Shown: in pieces, positions 1-13,426 of the stretch | How the letters are laid out: the number at the start of each line of letters is the position of its first letter | Numbering within the stretch: the stretch's first letter is position 1 | The notes under the pieces: model-generated | What the model was told of the DNA's origin: nothing | Seen by the model: only the letters and a program-made list of their open reading frames with translations | The model's database searches: none | Assembly (NCBI RefSeq): GCF_050436995.1 | Contig: NC_134758.1 | Span: forward strand, 2,170,001-2,234,000 | Direction of reading: 5' to 3' | Length of the DNA: 64,000 bases | Origin: Anticarsia gemmatalis | Lineage: Eukaryota > Arthropoda > Insecta > Lepidoptera > Erebidae | Position numbers and translations under genes: made by a program

Positions 1-404
1 CAAACTGAGAACTTGCACTATAGTAAACAGATAACTGATAAACACAAGTAGGTATATATTTCTAAATACAAACTTATATAGATACATTTACAACCAGAAA
101 GAGTTTAATAAAATGTGAAAGAAATTGTTCATAGATTATATTGCGGGCGAAGAAATAATATTAGATAAAGTTCTTTGTATTTCTCGTACGTACTAACCTA
201 ACTACAAAATAAATCAAGATCATTATAATAAAACAAGTGTACATTATTTTGATTTTAGTATAATTCTAAATATCAAACAATCTATGCCGGATACTTTTGT
301 ATTCAGGACAGCAATATAGTTTGATGACAGCACTTTGTATTGAAATGAATTATGAAAATGTACATGAAAGTTTTCCATTCAATATTCTTATTTAGTTTTC
401 CGCA
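1..404. other. AT-rich sequence, nothing recognised
   Basis: No exon, RNA gene or recognisable repeat is seen here. The base composition matches intronic DNA elsewhere in the window. Confidence 0.5.
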
Positions 405-718
405 CTAATGTTATCAATGCGAAAATCTGTCTGTTAAAAATTAACGGCTAAACTGTTAAACCGATTTTGGAATTAACGCGAACACGAATTGTATTCTGGA
501 ATGCTTGATATTTTGGCGCTGGTTACTCTGGCTGTGGTTGCAGGTTGACTATAGCAAAGTAATAGTTTTTATAAAATGTAACTCTGGAGATAGTTTAAGA
601 CTCCAGATAGAACATATATTAAGGACTTTTTTCCAATGTTACCCACAAATTTTTGAAAAAGGGGTTAATTTATCTACTGGGTTAATTTTACGCCTGTGGA
701 GCCGTGCGGTTCAGCTAG
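405..718 (+). mobile_element. Helitron-like non-autonomous element, diverged copy
   Basis: The 5' part (ACTAATGTTATCAATGCGAA, then CTGTCTGTT and an 'aaccgattttgg' motif) matches the start of the better-preserved copies at 45021 and 18391. It ends in GTGCGGTTCAGCTAG, the CTAG terminus shared by the family. An 89-codon open frame over 505-774 runs through the repeat and is not a gene. Family membership is seen from internal comparison; the Helitron assignment is inferred from the ends. Confidence 0.6.
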
Positions 719-1510
719 CGTATTATGATTTTCTGTTTCATGGTCCCGTCAAAGCAGAATTAGGTCTTTTATAATCACTTTTGTTTAGACATCTGCCTGT
801 CAACTGTTTTCTTTTCAGACAATTTGTAAAAATGTCAGTGCCTAGGGCAACTTTCTGATATAATTATATTATATTTTCTTGGTTTAACTTCCCTTTACCA
901 TTGAAAATTACGTCACTCATTGCGTCAACGGGAAAGGATCACTTCACTACAAAACTTTTCTTTTTCCACATGGCAACCTTTTTGCCATGTGGAAGCTATT
1001 TGAATAGCATGTAAAAGCGAAGCCTATACCATATACCCGGAGGACATCAAATATTTCAACGCACATAATCTAGTAATAAAATAAAAGCATGTGATAAAGA
1101 AAGTAAAAACAATTGAACATACAAAACCTTTGCAAAGCATTGAGAAAACACAACAGTATTTTCTAAAATCCATTATTTTCGAGCTTCAGTTATGAATAAT
1201 TACTCTGTTTTCATTATACGAGTGAGAAACCTGAATTTGTAAACAAAACGTTCAATTGAAGCGTAGTTCCTTAAGAAATGGAAGAAACAATAATTAGTGA
1301 AACCTCATAAAGTAAACTTGTACAATCAACAATGTCGACCGTGACCCGCTTTTTATCTTTTACATTTAGTTTGTTATAAACTGTGGGTAATGTGTGTAAA
1401 CAAAATATTTTTGCGAGCTTAATCTAATAAGCTAAGATCTCACCGCAAAATTAATTCATTTGTGTTTAAAACGAAGTTACGTCTTAGACAAATCTATTTT
1501 AATACATTAA
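719..1510. other. No feature recognised
   Basis: AT-rich DNA without splice-bounded open frames. A short inverted motif (TTTTTCCACATGGCAA / TTTGCCATGTGGAA) near 961-990 is the only structure noticed. Confidence 0.4.
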
Positions 1511-1616
1511 CCCCCGGTTTCTGAGGTAAGCGGTAGATTATCTATTCAATAGCGTCTAAACCCATAAAAAAACGCTTTTGCATAGATATACTGCTAAAGG
1601 TACTCAAAAACCGGGC
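1511..1616. mobile_element. Palindromic MITE family 'CCGGTTTCTGAGG', copy 1
   Basis: It starts CCCCCGGTTTCTGAGGTA and ends in the diverged inverse (TACTCAAAAACCGGGC). The core contains TCTATTCAATAGCG as in copies at 13313 and 48975. About 106 bp with no coding capacity. The right arm is more decayed than in the 13.3 kb copy, and no target duplication is certain. Confidence 0.7.
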
Positions 1617-1911
1617 AATAATTTGCCATTTTAGTAAATTAGCTGATTCATACACCTACGTTCACGTAAAAGTGTCGACTCCCATTTCAGTCTCAAAAAA
1701 GGAGCCTTTATTCGATCCAAGGTCTCCATTCTGATGAGAATCTTTCCAGTGGTTTACCCTTGAAATCTAAATCGACAGACTATCGCATTAACAATTTAAA
1801 TATGCATAGACAGACTGGCGAGTTTGTATAGTTAGTATATGTATTTAATTTTGAAAAGGGCACATCTCTCATTGATAACACATAGACGTGTGCCATTTTC
1901 GAAATAACATA

Positions 1912-2090
1912 TTAGGTCGGGGAAAAAGTCTTTTCGCGTTATAGTATGTATGAACTGGTAATAAAATCTCTTTGGCTTCAAGAATCACAAATGAGTAGGT
2001 ACCCAGATATCGAGCTTTTTTGTGTAGAGAAAACATTTTATTACAAATTCATACATACTATAATGCGAAAAGACTTTTTCCCCGACCTAA
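1912..2090. mobile_element. mariner-type MITE, intact ends
   Basis: A 179-bp element has terminal inverted repeats of about 43 bp that differ at one position (…CTTTTCGCGTTATAG versus …CTTTTCGCATTATAG). It begins TTAGGTCGGGGAAAAAGTC and is flanked on both sides by the dinucleotide TA, the target duplication of the Tc1/mariner superfamily. The 90-bp centre has no transposase coding, so it would need a transposase supplied in trans. Confidence 0.88.
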
Positions 2091-2092
2091 TA

Positions 2093-3547
2093 TAAAATGC
2101 GATTTTATATTAATCAAACCAACTTGTAGTACTAGGATCTCGGTCTATAACATTAGACAGTTTGTATAGAGCGGGGGCCTCAGTAAATATAGCAACAGAT
2201 GAACAGTTCAACTCGAATAATTTTGATACACTGACACACTAAATTACATCATGCATGTATCCACTATACCTACGTAGAACGGGAGTGTAAACTCCAGGTT
2301 TTATATGATTATTTTAAGCTGTTGCTATGTAATAGACGCGGTTTCAAAATAACATATACTAAAACTTCTTCATTAAATTATTATTTGATGAAATATTTGA
2401 CTTAAACTAAATCTTAGTATTTAATATTTAAAACCAGCAATAAAACAGGCCGAATTAAGATGACATTTTTGAACGACAGGTAAAGTTTTGCAGTTTTAAT
2501 AGAAAAAAAACGTTAGACCGAAACCGCTTTTGCGAGATATAATCCTGGTCATCATATAATACATTAATCTAAGCTTTTAGACATTAAAGTTATAAATAAT
2601 TGAGAAAACGAGTCTAATGATGTACGATAAAGATGACACAAGCAGTATATTTCCCAATATCTCTAAAAATACATAACGACACACATAATGTTCTCAATGA
2701 TTAGTTTTACGAGTAGCACCGCGGCAGTGTTTACAATTTAGATGTAAACAATAATAAGCGGGTCACGTACAACATGAGGTATGTTCACATATTCATTTGT
2801 ATTTGTAACATAAGCTTTCACTTGGTTTAATCCTTACATGAAAGAAATTGCGAGCAGAGTGCAAATACTAGATATTTAAATAGTACAAGCTGTGCTAAAT
2901 TTACGCTATATATACAAATGGATAAAAAAAAAAAACAAAAAATTAAAATCAATAAATATGGGAACGTCGTCGTAGTACTGCGTACTAAGCTGTGCTTAGT
3001 TTGGAATCAAATGGCCGTGTATTAGTTGTCCAATAATATTTATTTATTTTCAAGCTGGTTTGTCAATGCTGGTTTTGCAAATTAGAATTATTTTTGTTTA
3101 AAACCAATTAATTTGTCTCTTTGGGCTTTGCAACCTTTGCTTCTTTCAAATTTTACACCAGTATTTTTCATACAAATTCACTTAAGAAACTTACGAGTAA
3201 AAAAAACAATCACATCTTTTCATTAGTAGTTTTACCAAACATTCGCTTGAATGTTACATTACAAATGAATAGCTGTGTATCTACGTGCCTTTAAATAGCT
3301 AAAGATAATATTCAGTGAACGTTTCTGTATGTTTCATTCATTATAATGTATCTTATGTCGTTTATCGACATTTCTCTTTTAGGGGAAGACGTGCGATGCC
3401 GCAAGTGGTGGTCGATTTATTTTCTAATGTTAATTGTCTGGCTTCTGTTCAAAATGGCTAACAGATACGCAAACTAGGTCATGGATATACAAATTAATGT
3501 ATTTATTTATATATTTTAATCTCCAACCACGATTCTTTTTAACTCGT
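2093..3547. other. No gene recognised; AT-rich
   Basis: No supported exon or RNA gene. There is a short A-rich run at about 2926-2945. Nothing else stands out. Confidence 0.4.
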
Positions 3548-3645
3548 TACTGTCCCACTACTGGGTCTCCTCACAAATTTGAGGGAGGGCTAAGCCTTGA
3601 GTTCACCACGCTAGCCAAGGGTTGGGAACTTTTAATCAGACACAC
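3548..3645 (-). repeat. SINE tail fragment (lepidopteran 'gcccagcagtgggac' type)
   Basis: On the minus strand this reads 'ggttcccaacccttggctagcgtggtgaactcaaggc…gacccagtagtgggaca' in outline, the same 3' region as the full SINE at 61990-62308. The tRNA-like head is missing. The 84-codon open frame over 3434-3688 is an artefact of this repeat. Confidence 0.7.
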
Positions 3646-4680
3646 AAAGCAAGAATTATATCAGACATATGTAAAAGAAATGAAATGAAGAGAGGCGGAA
3701 GTCAACTTCTCAATGATGTAGTTCAATCATTGTCAAACTAAATAGCCCATAACATGCGTCCTAATAACGTTTCTATTTAATACACACGTCCAGCTATAAT
3801 TCACCACATTATATTTTATGTGTCTGCAACATTAGCAAGCACATAATTATTAACAAATAAATAATACTAATACACTCAATTTCTACATAAAAATTTACGA
3901 TCGAAACATACCTTGATAGTTTTTCATAAATTTAAAAATAACTTAATATGTAGTCTTGAAATCGTATAAATTTATGCGCAGGCGCCGCCCACTCGGTGTA
4001 CGTCGTTTGATCTGTCTGTGTTTTATAACGCACATATTAACACGCGCGATGTAGGATCGAGCTTCCGTCATTTTCTTGAAAAATCGCTTTTATTATTGGC
4101 CTACTAATTGAAATCACCCTGTATGTAGGCCAACGAACTGATGAAGAAATTGACATTCAGAAGTACGATTTATCTATCCGTTTGTTAAATTGTTACTGTA
4201 ATTCATTCGTGAAAATAACGGTTGACGCACTTATAATAATTGTTTCGAATAAATCAGTCTGTGATTGCATCTAAAAAATAGTTTATGATATCATTATTTG
4301 AGTGAAATATTTGTATCGGGATAATTGGGACAATAAGTTGCGTAATTATGTGGCCTACTTTTAACTTTTACTAGTGTTTTATGTGCATAGTTTCCTTAGT
4401 AACTATGTGTAATATCATATGACATAATCTCAAAATAATCGACTTAAATTTGAATCATAACTCACTTATAAAATCATCGTGGTATATCAGGTATCAGTAA
4501 GATTGTAACTAGAACTTCAAAGTAAATTAAACGCTAATATACAATTTTTATTAGGCAAATAACTAAAACATGTTTCACTATCCAACAGTTTATACAAAAA
4601 CAAAATAAACACAATTATCTACGTAATCAACAAGTTTTCGTTTTCTACGCATTTGAATAGAATTTACGTATAATTGTATT
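3646..4680. other. No gene recognised; one CpG-richer patch
   Basis: Positions about 3974-4060 are locally CpG-rich (GCGCAGGCGCCGCC, later CACGCGCGATG) in otherwise AT-rich DNA. No open frame with splice sites accompanies it. Confidence 0.3.
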
Positions 4681-4740
4681 ATTTTGGCACAGCGCGTCTG
4701 GCCGTATTTAGCGATATCGAAAACGGGTGACGCACTACGT

Positions 4741-5034
4741 TCAGTGTAGGCGTTACATCGATAAAAACCATTTTAAGGCATCAGGAAGCGAATGTGTTCA
4801 CATCACAGTATTTAAACCGTATGGTTAAGGTTCAACCTGGTGTCAAAGTGGTTCTAAGCCCAAACCTAAGTTCTATGATAGAGCTTTACAACTGCTACCT
4901 TGTTGACCACAACCGGGACTGCTTTTGTACGAGCCTTCCTACGGTGTAGCTCAGTTTCAATGCAGAGCTTCTCCGTACCCTTGAAACAGCCACCCATCTA
5001 TAGAATAACCGCAACAAGGGTTGCTTTACCGACC
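4741..5034 (+). other. Possible untranslated first exon
   Basis: A TCAGTG initiator-like hexamer at 4741 follows a CpG-richer stretch. 290 bp later a strong donor is seen (CCG|GTGAGTGC, GT at 5035-5036). A 42-codon ATG frame begins at 4820 and stops before the donor, so the exon would be 5' untranslated or carry an upstream open frame. No TATA box or downstream promoter element is clear, so this is weakly supported. Confidence 0.2.
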
Positions 5035-5042
5035 GGTGAGTG

Positions 5043-8000
5043 CAACTAGTTATTTGCGGCTCAATTCACATCACAAGTTATGTGCGTTTATTGCTGCCGG
5101 GTTGATACGAAAAGGGGGAATGTCTAATTTTTTATGGCTTACAGCGTGAGGGAAATTCGAAATACTAGTGTGGGATGGTTTCCCTCCGAGCATTATACGG
5201 TAGATTAAGCACAATAGCGAAGTGTTAGCAAGTACGTAGTTACATGTGATTCATCTCTTGAGTAGATCAGATTCGCAGGTCTTTGAGTATTTGGTTCAGG
5301 TAATACGAATTATGGTGGGAGTCGTTGCGTTTCTTTTATATTTTTTCGGCTAAAGGCATTTTTTCCAACAATCACACGATTTATATTTTAATGCAATGAG
5401 TCTTAAAGGCAATTGAAAATTAAAAGTTATAATACCTTATTTGCTTAAGTTTCGATCACATTGCATCGACATGTATACAAGTCACAAGAGTTTAAAAACG
5501 TTAATCACACGATTTTTTCTTGATATAAAAATGCCACCTAACTACCTAAAAAACTATATTTTAATTCATTTCGGCTGGTAACTTATTATAACCCTTAACT
5601 ACTCGCCACATAATAATTGGCAATGAAAACGACCACCCAAATAGCAAACAAATAAACTATATTGGTGCCCTAAATCACTTGAAATCCACATTTAAATCCG
5701 TTTATCATATTAATTGTCATCATAAAATAAACTTTAAATCTCAAAACAAAAACATTTATTCTAAAAACAATAATATTTACTATAGTATATTAATCCGTGC
5801 CAAAAAATATTATGAAACAATGAATTAATTGTTTGTCTATAATCTTCGAAACTACTAAGTCAACCGAAAGAGCTTAGATGCTCTATACTCTAAAGGTTTT
5901 AACAGACACTCATCTCAAACATTATCTATCATTTTGCTTATCAACTATAACTAATGGATCGGACACTTATAATCTCAAGAAAAATAATCAAAATATTACC
6001 AAGAAAATCTTTAATCGCGGACAAAGTGAACGCTAATAGTTAGTAATACCATAAACAATACAAACGGTTGTGACATATTATATCCTACTGCTTACTATAA
6101 CTCTTATATATGAACACCATACATTTTCTCAAAGAAAATATAATAAAATTTAATTTAACACTAATCCCGAGCTCAAAGGAGAACATTATATCATGTGGAG
6201 GAAGTGAAATGGAGTCAGAAGACTTACAAAATAGCAGTAATTATAGCAGATGCAGAGAATATGTTACTATAGAGTGTAAGATTTCAGTCATTTCGTTGAA
6301 ACTTTAGAAATGTTTTATAATAAAATGTTGTGATCTATTCCTAAAACTAAGTATTTGTTGATGTCGAAATACGGCTGTGGATTTTAGATATAGAGTCTAG
6401 TTTCAGGGAGGAAAAAATATGTTGGAACTTATTGGACAATCTAATTTGAAAATATTTTTTAAACATTGTTGTTGGCAATGACTTCACCCAATGTAAAATG
6501 CTAACAAAATTTGTTTAATAAATACATAAACCTTATGAGTAAACTAATACTATAATCATTGTAAGTACGTTCAGCAATCCCATAAAACGAATTTAATCAT
6601 ACTTTAACAAAAATATATAACATTTATTCTTTAAAAAGATCTTACTTTTTTACTTAAAAAGGTCTCTCAAAAACCCCACTAATCAATACGCGGGCTCAAT
6701 TCTTCTCCATTTGTTTCGTCTGCGTGTCTATGTATGTCCATTTTAACGAAACGGCCGAGTATTTTGATGAAAAAGGGTGAGCGAATCATTTACAGTCCTA
6801 TTCGGCTATTTAGATGTATTTCGATTTTGCCAAAACTCATCTTGAAGGGATCAAATATGGTTTGCAACATGAGCTCAGATTACATTACGCTGCATATGAT
6901 ATTGCGTAGAACAAAATGAAAAACAGTGTGGTCAGACGGTAGGTATGTAAGTACTTCAAAATACCTTTGCTGAAAATAATATTGTAAATATTTTTATTAC
7001 AGTGTTCTTTGTAGTGTAAGATGTATATTTATTTATTTTTTAAACAATTAATTTACACAAATATAAAACATACAGTTATGCCAAACATACCTACATCTTT
7101 AAAATTGTTTCGTAGTTTACCAAAATAACTTGGACGAACGATACAAAAAAGAAAATATCTAGCTAGTGCGTAAATATCGACCTAATAAAGTTCAGACCTT
7201 AGGACATAAGTGACTAGTATAAGTTTCCTAAACAACTCTCAGTGTCAACGCGCTAGCTATATAAACAATTGTTTTTCTTTCCTCTTTTTTACTTCGACAA
7301 ATCTTTTACAGCAATATAACATCACAGATATTCATAGGAACACAAAATGACACAAACATATTATTTAAATTAAATATCTATTTTCTAAAAAGATCATCAC
7401 TACGTATTTAAACTTTTAAGTTTTTGAGTTATGTTTATCCAAACATACAAACAGCAAACGCAAATCAATAATTTATTCCTAGATATTCATATTTTGAGCA
7501 GAAAGTCTCCCTTCATAAGCAATAACTACCTTACTTGATCTTCCAAATGAAAAACAACCGTAAAATGTTCCGTTATCCACACAATTCGGTTCCCCCTAAC
7601 ATCAGTTTAAACTCTTAAGACACTTCGTACAAATCCGAAACTATAAAACCGATGTAAAACTCATAAAAGGGATTTAATTACTTCAAACTCCTCAATCTGC
7701 AGTACTAAAGTTAATCCTTAATATCGACATATCGAGTTGGGAAGCGATTCTCGATTAATTTCGCCTTGTTTTATCTCGTTTTAAATTCTATCCGTGCGTT
7801 GCGCAATATCTCTATCTATTCTCGGTATAACAACCCCTAGGTTTTTTTCCGTTACGGGCACGTAACGGACCCCTAATCCTCACGGCGTGAAGATATTTTC
7901 GCGACGGTTTTGTGTGGCTTTGAGATCAGCGATTCGATAAACTTGATGAGACCAAATTGCAAGTTGGAAAAACAAACATTATTTTGTGACATATTAACAC

Positions 8001-10900
8001 CTAAGTTTAAACTAATTGGTCGAAAATGTTATCTATTTTCTAAACTTACAAGTAGCTCAATATCCTATTAGTTTTAAAATACTATACTCTTGAAACTTCA
8101 TAAAAGCTACGATTTCAAGCTTTAGAAATGATCAAGGTTTTCGAAACGTAGCAGACGATAAGTCACAAATCGATCCTTCATAACTGCCGCCAAATGTTGC
8201 AAACCATGATATACTACAAATGTATATTTTTTTTACCAATGAACTAATCCTTAATTTTAAGTAGCTCAAAAGACATCCCGCTTCTTTGACAGCCGTACTT
8301 AAACAAGGAATCGATTCGCGTATAAATCGGTAGGCCACGACGACACGCCGCGAATAACATTACATCGTCGTATTTATTACGGATTAGTCCCATACCCACC
8401 ATCGACTCCACATCCTATTACATAGACTTTTTATTTCTTAATTTATAACTGCCGAGGGTGTGTTAGTCGATGTTTATGGTGGGAACTTTTTTCTTTGGTA
8501 ATATGATCTTGGTATTTTTGTAGGTGTAAAGGTTTTGACATCAAATGTTGTATTTAAATACGCATAAGCTTCTCAGTGTATAGTATATAAGTTTTTAGTG
8601 AAACGAGCCAAAGTCGATTCCAGCACTTCATAATCACTGGATAACGTGTTCGATTCCTGAACAAGTCCAAACGTAAGGGAAACTTAATAATTTGTGCATT
8701 CTTTAGTCGCAAAAAAATTACATACAAATCGGAAAATAATATATGCCTCCTAACCTTATCTCACGTGAAAACGATCGCTAATATTTAAAAATGATAAGAA
8801 AACCAAAACTCTTTACAACACATCAAAGAAACTTCTTTCTCCCTTTCTTTTTCCCTAGCCTCATTAGAGAACAAAATACTCCTCAAAAAAAATGACAACC
8901 TTCATAGTGTTGAAAGTGCACAATTTCCGAACATCGAACACCAGTATTGGCACGTAGAGTCGTAGAGGTGAACCACCTGCGACATCAGAGATACGACACT
9001 ACTGCAACTCTTTGTTGTCTGAACACACGGATTACTAAGGTAGCACGATTGTTACTCGAATTCGATGGTCAACTAGAAATGTAACGATGTTATGCGAATA
9101 TGTAATGTGAAGTTCATAGTGTTCGACGGAACTGTAGATTACTGATACTTTTTTAAATATAGGTCTCGAAAGTGATTTGGTAAAGCCCAATTTGCCTCAT
9201 TAAAAAAAAGCTTGTCTCTTTTCACAAGAAAAAATATTGACTATCATAAAAATATGCAGTACCAAAGTTTCCCTCTCGCTTTTTACTGACAGAAGTATCG
9301 TATTACTTATTCAGTGCGAATAAGTGACGTACAGTATAAAATATAATATAATAATCATGTACGAAAGCTCTACCAGTTAACAGAAAAAGTCACTTTTTGA
9401 TGATGACATTGTTTGTCAAATTCTCACCTAGAACCTATACTAGTTGCATACATACTTAACTGGGTGTCTGCTACTACTACTCGATCGAAAAAGTTTATTA
9501 ATCGAGTTCCATTTATGTTTTTTTATGCTTATACCACAACAACAAAGGAATAGAAAGTCTATCAGTGTCTCAGACAAATGGTAAGGGATTTTAATTTCGA
9601 AGTATGTAAATAATTTCGTGTTGGAAAATTAAAAGCTTATACTCGATCCAATCCTACGTTTGTTCATAATTTCAGCTCGGATTATAACACAGCTGAGATT
9701 TGTTATTTCTTTTGATTAGTTTGTGGCTCAACTTGTATTGGAAAATAAATTAAGTATAGAAAAAACTTCATTTCTTATAACATTGTTTCATTGTAAAAAG
9801 TAATTTGTTTAAAAAGAACTCCCTCACTATGAATACATATTGAGTAGAGCTTAACATACTTAATCTAGAGACAAAGAACAAACAAGACTAGTAAGCGATA
9901 CGAACATTATTTTGCTTCATTGAAAATCAAACTCATAATTCAATGTTAAAGGAGTAATTTCCACCTCATATCGCTTTTTATTCATAGACCAACTAATAGT
10001 AATTATATGAATGCAAAAGAATTTATAGGTAAATGAATGAATGAAGACTTTCTCGAAAAAATACCGATTGGATTCAAATACCAATTTGCACCCGGATACT
10101 TTAAAATAAGCGTTTAACACGTAAGTTACCTTTTGTTCTGATAAATGTTTCCACTTCAGCAAAATCCCGGGTAGAAACTACAAAAAAATAAAACAGCAAG
10201 CGATGGATAGTACTGAGATGTATTCATAGAACATTATATTCTTCATGTCGAGATAGCATTACCAAAAACTTTTTACATATAGCCCCTAAAGTCCACCACA
10301 CTTTGACCCTTCAAAGTCATCCCTAGAAAATCATAAAAAAACTTGGAATAATTCATACTTCTATATCAGATCAAATGTCGCGGTAAAATTTCTTTATTTT
10401 GTTCCCAAACTTTCATTTGATATATAATTTATTATTCAAATTCAAGTTGTTTTGTCAAAATCCTAACTCGTTTATCGTGTATCAAAGTTTCGTGGAAAAT
10501 ATTTCGTATTTCTTTATAAAAGAGCTTTTTAAATTGCTATGCTTTTTGTATATTCACTGAGGGCTTATTTAATAATAGGTTTATTGGTTTGAATTGCAAT
10601 AAACTCTATACAATTTTGTAGCTCTTTTATGGTTTATAGTAATAGTATCATATTCAAAATAAGTTACCATTAAGCCCCTAGACAATACGGACACTAGAGT
10701 ATACATAGTTTAATTTACTCTGCTTAAAACAGTATTAACATAACATCTTTGTCTTCAAACTGTAAGAGAAGTTAACAAAATATACTAAGCCCCCAAGCAT
10801 CCATTTTAACACAATAAAAATGTTATTCCGTAGAAATAGTTAAATCCAACTACGCATAACATTTTTCATAAACATCACAATATTTTTCTTGACCTTATTA
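5043..10900. other. Long AT-rich stretch without a supported gene
   Basis: I see no exon, RNA gene or clear transposon. A perfect 8-bp inverted pair (TCCGTTAC / GTAACGGA, 6-nt spacer) lies at 7848-7869. The open frames at 6110, 6734, 8132 and 9917 have no splice signals or motifs. About 6710-6790 carries 'aacggccgagtattttgatgaaa'-like sequence resembling decayed repeat ends. Confidence 0.4.
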
Positions 10901-10928
10901 AAAAGGACGATTCTAAAATATCATCCAC

Positions 10929-11780
10929 TTGTCATCTCAAATCCTACGTAAAACTGACAGTGCAAACTTTTTAATTCTCGCCAAGTTACCAAAGTACGTA
11001 GTTCGACATTCGATTAGAATAGTAAACGGCGTGCGGGGGACGACGCCTCCCTGTCTGCGCCCTAGCCCTAACGCCCTTTGCCCTTTTACAAAGATCAACT
11101 TTGATTTATAACGCAGATACGATGCCAATATTCGACCTAAGAGGGCCCAGTAGTTTAGTAGAGACGCTCTACAATGAGGTTATAAAAAAAACAGTATTTT
11201 TTATGTTTATAAAACTGTATTTTACTATTGGCGATATTGTCTTATTTTTCAACATGATTTCGACTTATAAATAAATAAATATCTTTTCGAACAACAATTC
11301 TAACTTTACGTCGGTCGATCATACTTTCTTTGCTACTGGCTGTCCTAACAAGCATTCAAAAAACCCCTTAAAAACAAGTATCAGCAATCGGTAGCGCTAT
11401 TCTCTGAAGTCGGTCTTATCGCTCAACGATAATTTTGTCACTTAAAATGTTGCAAAATAGTCCGTACGGAGCCCGCCAGAGGCGCCGATGAGATTTTTAG
11501 ACAGAGTTTTTCAAATTAATAGTGGTACCCTCAGAATTTCATTCAAAATTTGTCGATAGCTAGCCGATCAGTCGAAAATCGCGCTACAAATTCCCCAACT
11601 TAAAATACGCATGAAATATCATCACACATCGCTTCTACAACCGTCTACGTAATCTATGTCCATCGTCTCGCCGTCCAAGTACGGCTGTACCGAGCACTCC
11701 CGGCGCCCTTACATTGCCCTACGCGGGATAGCCGACGTCTGCTCTGTTCAAACCAGACGAGCCTATACCTGTACTTACGA
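10929..11780. other. CpG-richer interval, function unresolved
   Basis: Two patches, about 11020-11090 and 11630-11770, are clearly richer in C, G and CpG than the surroundings. Overlapping open frames of 60-63 codons on both strands at 10929-11128 have no recognisable domain. A minus-strand GTAAGT is present at 11773-11778, but no convincing exon can be built around it. It could be regulatory DNA, an old exon or an unrecognised repeat. Confidence 0.25.
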
Positions 11781-12566
11781 TTTGTTAGCAATTATCTGAT
11801 TGTAATTTGTAGGATAGATGGTAGGATAAGATAATTTGGTGACTTTTTTGCCGTTGGAGTAGTTTGTTTTGGTTAGGAAAATGGAGATTTTTGGTTTATT
11901 TGATTTGTTTAATGTTTTGACTGCTTCCGGTATTTATGCCTGATAGTTTTAGTGATTTTGTCGTTTTGACAGAGTACCTATCTATAAAAGCTCTATCAAA
12001 ACATTAAAATCCCAAAATCTGTAATAGTATTTATAAGCTATTGAAAGTGCTTTGTCCAACAAAGAGACAAGAAAAAATGGTCTTCAAAATATTTTGCGTT
12101 CAAAATCCTATTTCCGAACCACTTATCATACTTAAGTAGCCTTATAAAGTAAATAAAAGTTTTATTAAAACAATAGCCGCCTAAGCACTTAATGACTCAT
12201 AATATTGTTTACAAAAATTGTGATCTAACTAGACCCTTAATATAATAAAGGAATCTTTTAAACTTTAGAGACATACCACTGGTATTTAAACTTCGTAGAC
12301 GCTACTATAATCTATCTCTAGTCTTATAACATTTCTTCACCATCAATATTTTAGGACATAAATCACAGTGTACACTAGTTTGCTAAACTATAAATTATTT
12401 CAGCACAAATTAGCAACTATTACTAAGTTATCTAATTATCAGAACATCAAAATCTGCCTCATGTTCTTATTTGAAAGGAAATTAATCAATAAGCAGTATT
12501 TTGCTGCGTAATTTTATAAGGCCTGGTGTACACTGGTGGCACTGCGTGGTAAGGGATCCTTTAGTA

Positions 12567-12769
12567 TCTTTCTAATATTATAAATACGAAAGTTTATAAG
12601 TATGGATGAATGTATGTTTGTTACTCTTTCACGAAAAAGCTATTGAACAGATATTAATAAAATTTTGTACACTGATTATAAAATACGCTTATAAACTTTG
12701 ATTAACACATACAAAACTTTTTACCCCAGGAAATAACTTCACGCGGACGAAGTCACGGGTAAAAACTAG
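12567..12769 (+). mobile_element. Helitron-like non-autonomous element
   Basis: It begins A|TC followed by 'ttctaatattataaatacgaaag' and ends with 'cgcggacgaagtcacgggt' and the terminal CTAG. Both ends match the 45021-45228 copy. About 200 bp and non-coding. The ends fit the Helitron rule (5' TC, 3' CTRR), but the next base is C and not the usual T. Confidence 0.7.
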
Positions 12770-13244
12770 CCGTACATATTGTAAACTAGGCAATTATTAT
12801 GCTGAATGATAACTATGTCCCTTTCCGAGCTAGTGGTAGATTCAGTCACTGTAACAACTAACATAAGCGTAAACATTTGACCTAAATGAATAAATTATTT
12901 AATTCTCAAGTGTCCTTGAGTCGTGACCTTCTTATACATACAACGCGTCCTTGACGAACAACGGATTACTGACGTGTTGCCTAGGTATCTCAAATACTGT
13001 CTGAACTTCCCGAGGGATCGTCTCGAATGCCTAAGCTTATTGTCTACTTACGAGCGTAATAATTCAATAATTTTGTCGTATCAGTAACTCACATTATAAC
13101 GGCGGCAAATCAATGGCTTAAGCGTTGGTTAAACTCCACTTTATTTTGTTCTTATTAGCATTATTAATAATTAAAATTGAGACCTTACTATCATTAAATG
13201 GGACTAACGCTGTAAAAGACGAAACGCAAGTGTATTTTAAAAAC

Positions 13245-13290
13245 CTTTGCCTTCACCCTCGGGTATACCAGGCGTGATGTTATGTACATT
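13245..13290 (+). repeat. Fragment of a lepidopteran tail repeat ('aggcgtgatgttatgt')
   Basis: The string CCAGGCGTGATGTTATGTAC recalls a sequence often seen in lepidopteran repeats. A second partial copy (AAAGGCGTGATATTGTGT) lies at 63846-63863. Too short to classify. Confidence 0.35.
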
Positions 13291-13312
13291 TGTTTTGTTA
13301 TCAGTTTTATTA

Positions 13313-13426
13313 CCCTCGGTTTCTGAGGTATATTTAGCGATAGTTTATCTATTCAATAACGTTTAAGCTCATATAAAAATGACAGGAATAGATAAACTAC
13401 CGCTAAATGTACCTCAGAAACCGGAC
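13313..13426. mobile_element. Palindromic MITE family, copy 2 (best preserved)
   Basis: The left arm runs CTCGGTTTCTGAGGTA, 'atttagcgatag', TTTATCTATTC. The right arm is its near-perfect inverse: GAATAGATAAACTACCGC, AAATGTACCTCAGAAACCGG. Arms are about 45 bp, with a short A-rich centre, so single-stranded DNA or RNA would fold into one long hairpin. Non-coding. Confidence 0.8.

Noticed and set aside
11630..11800. Minus-strand exon ending QPYLDGETMDIDYVDGCRSDV or plus-strand exon across the CpG patch
   Set aside because: A stop lies just upstream in that frame, the candidate acceptors lack a pyrimidine tract, and no donor/acceptor pair gives a continuous reading frame.
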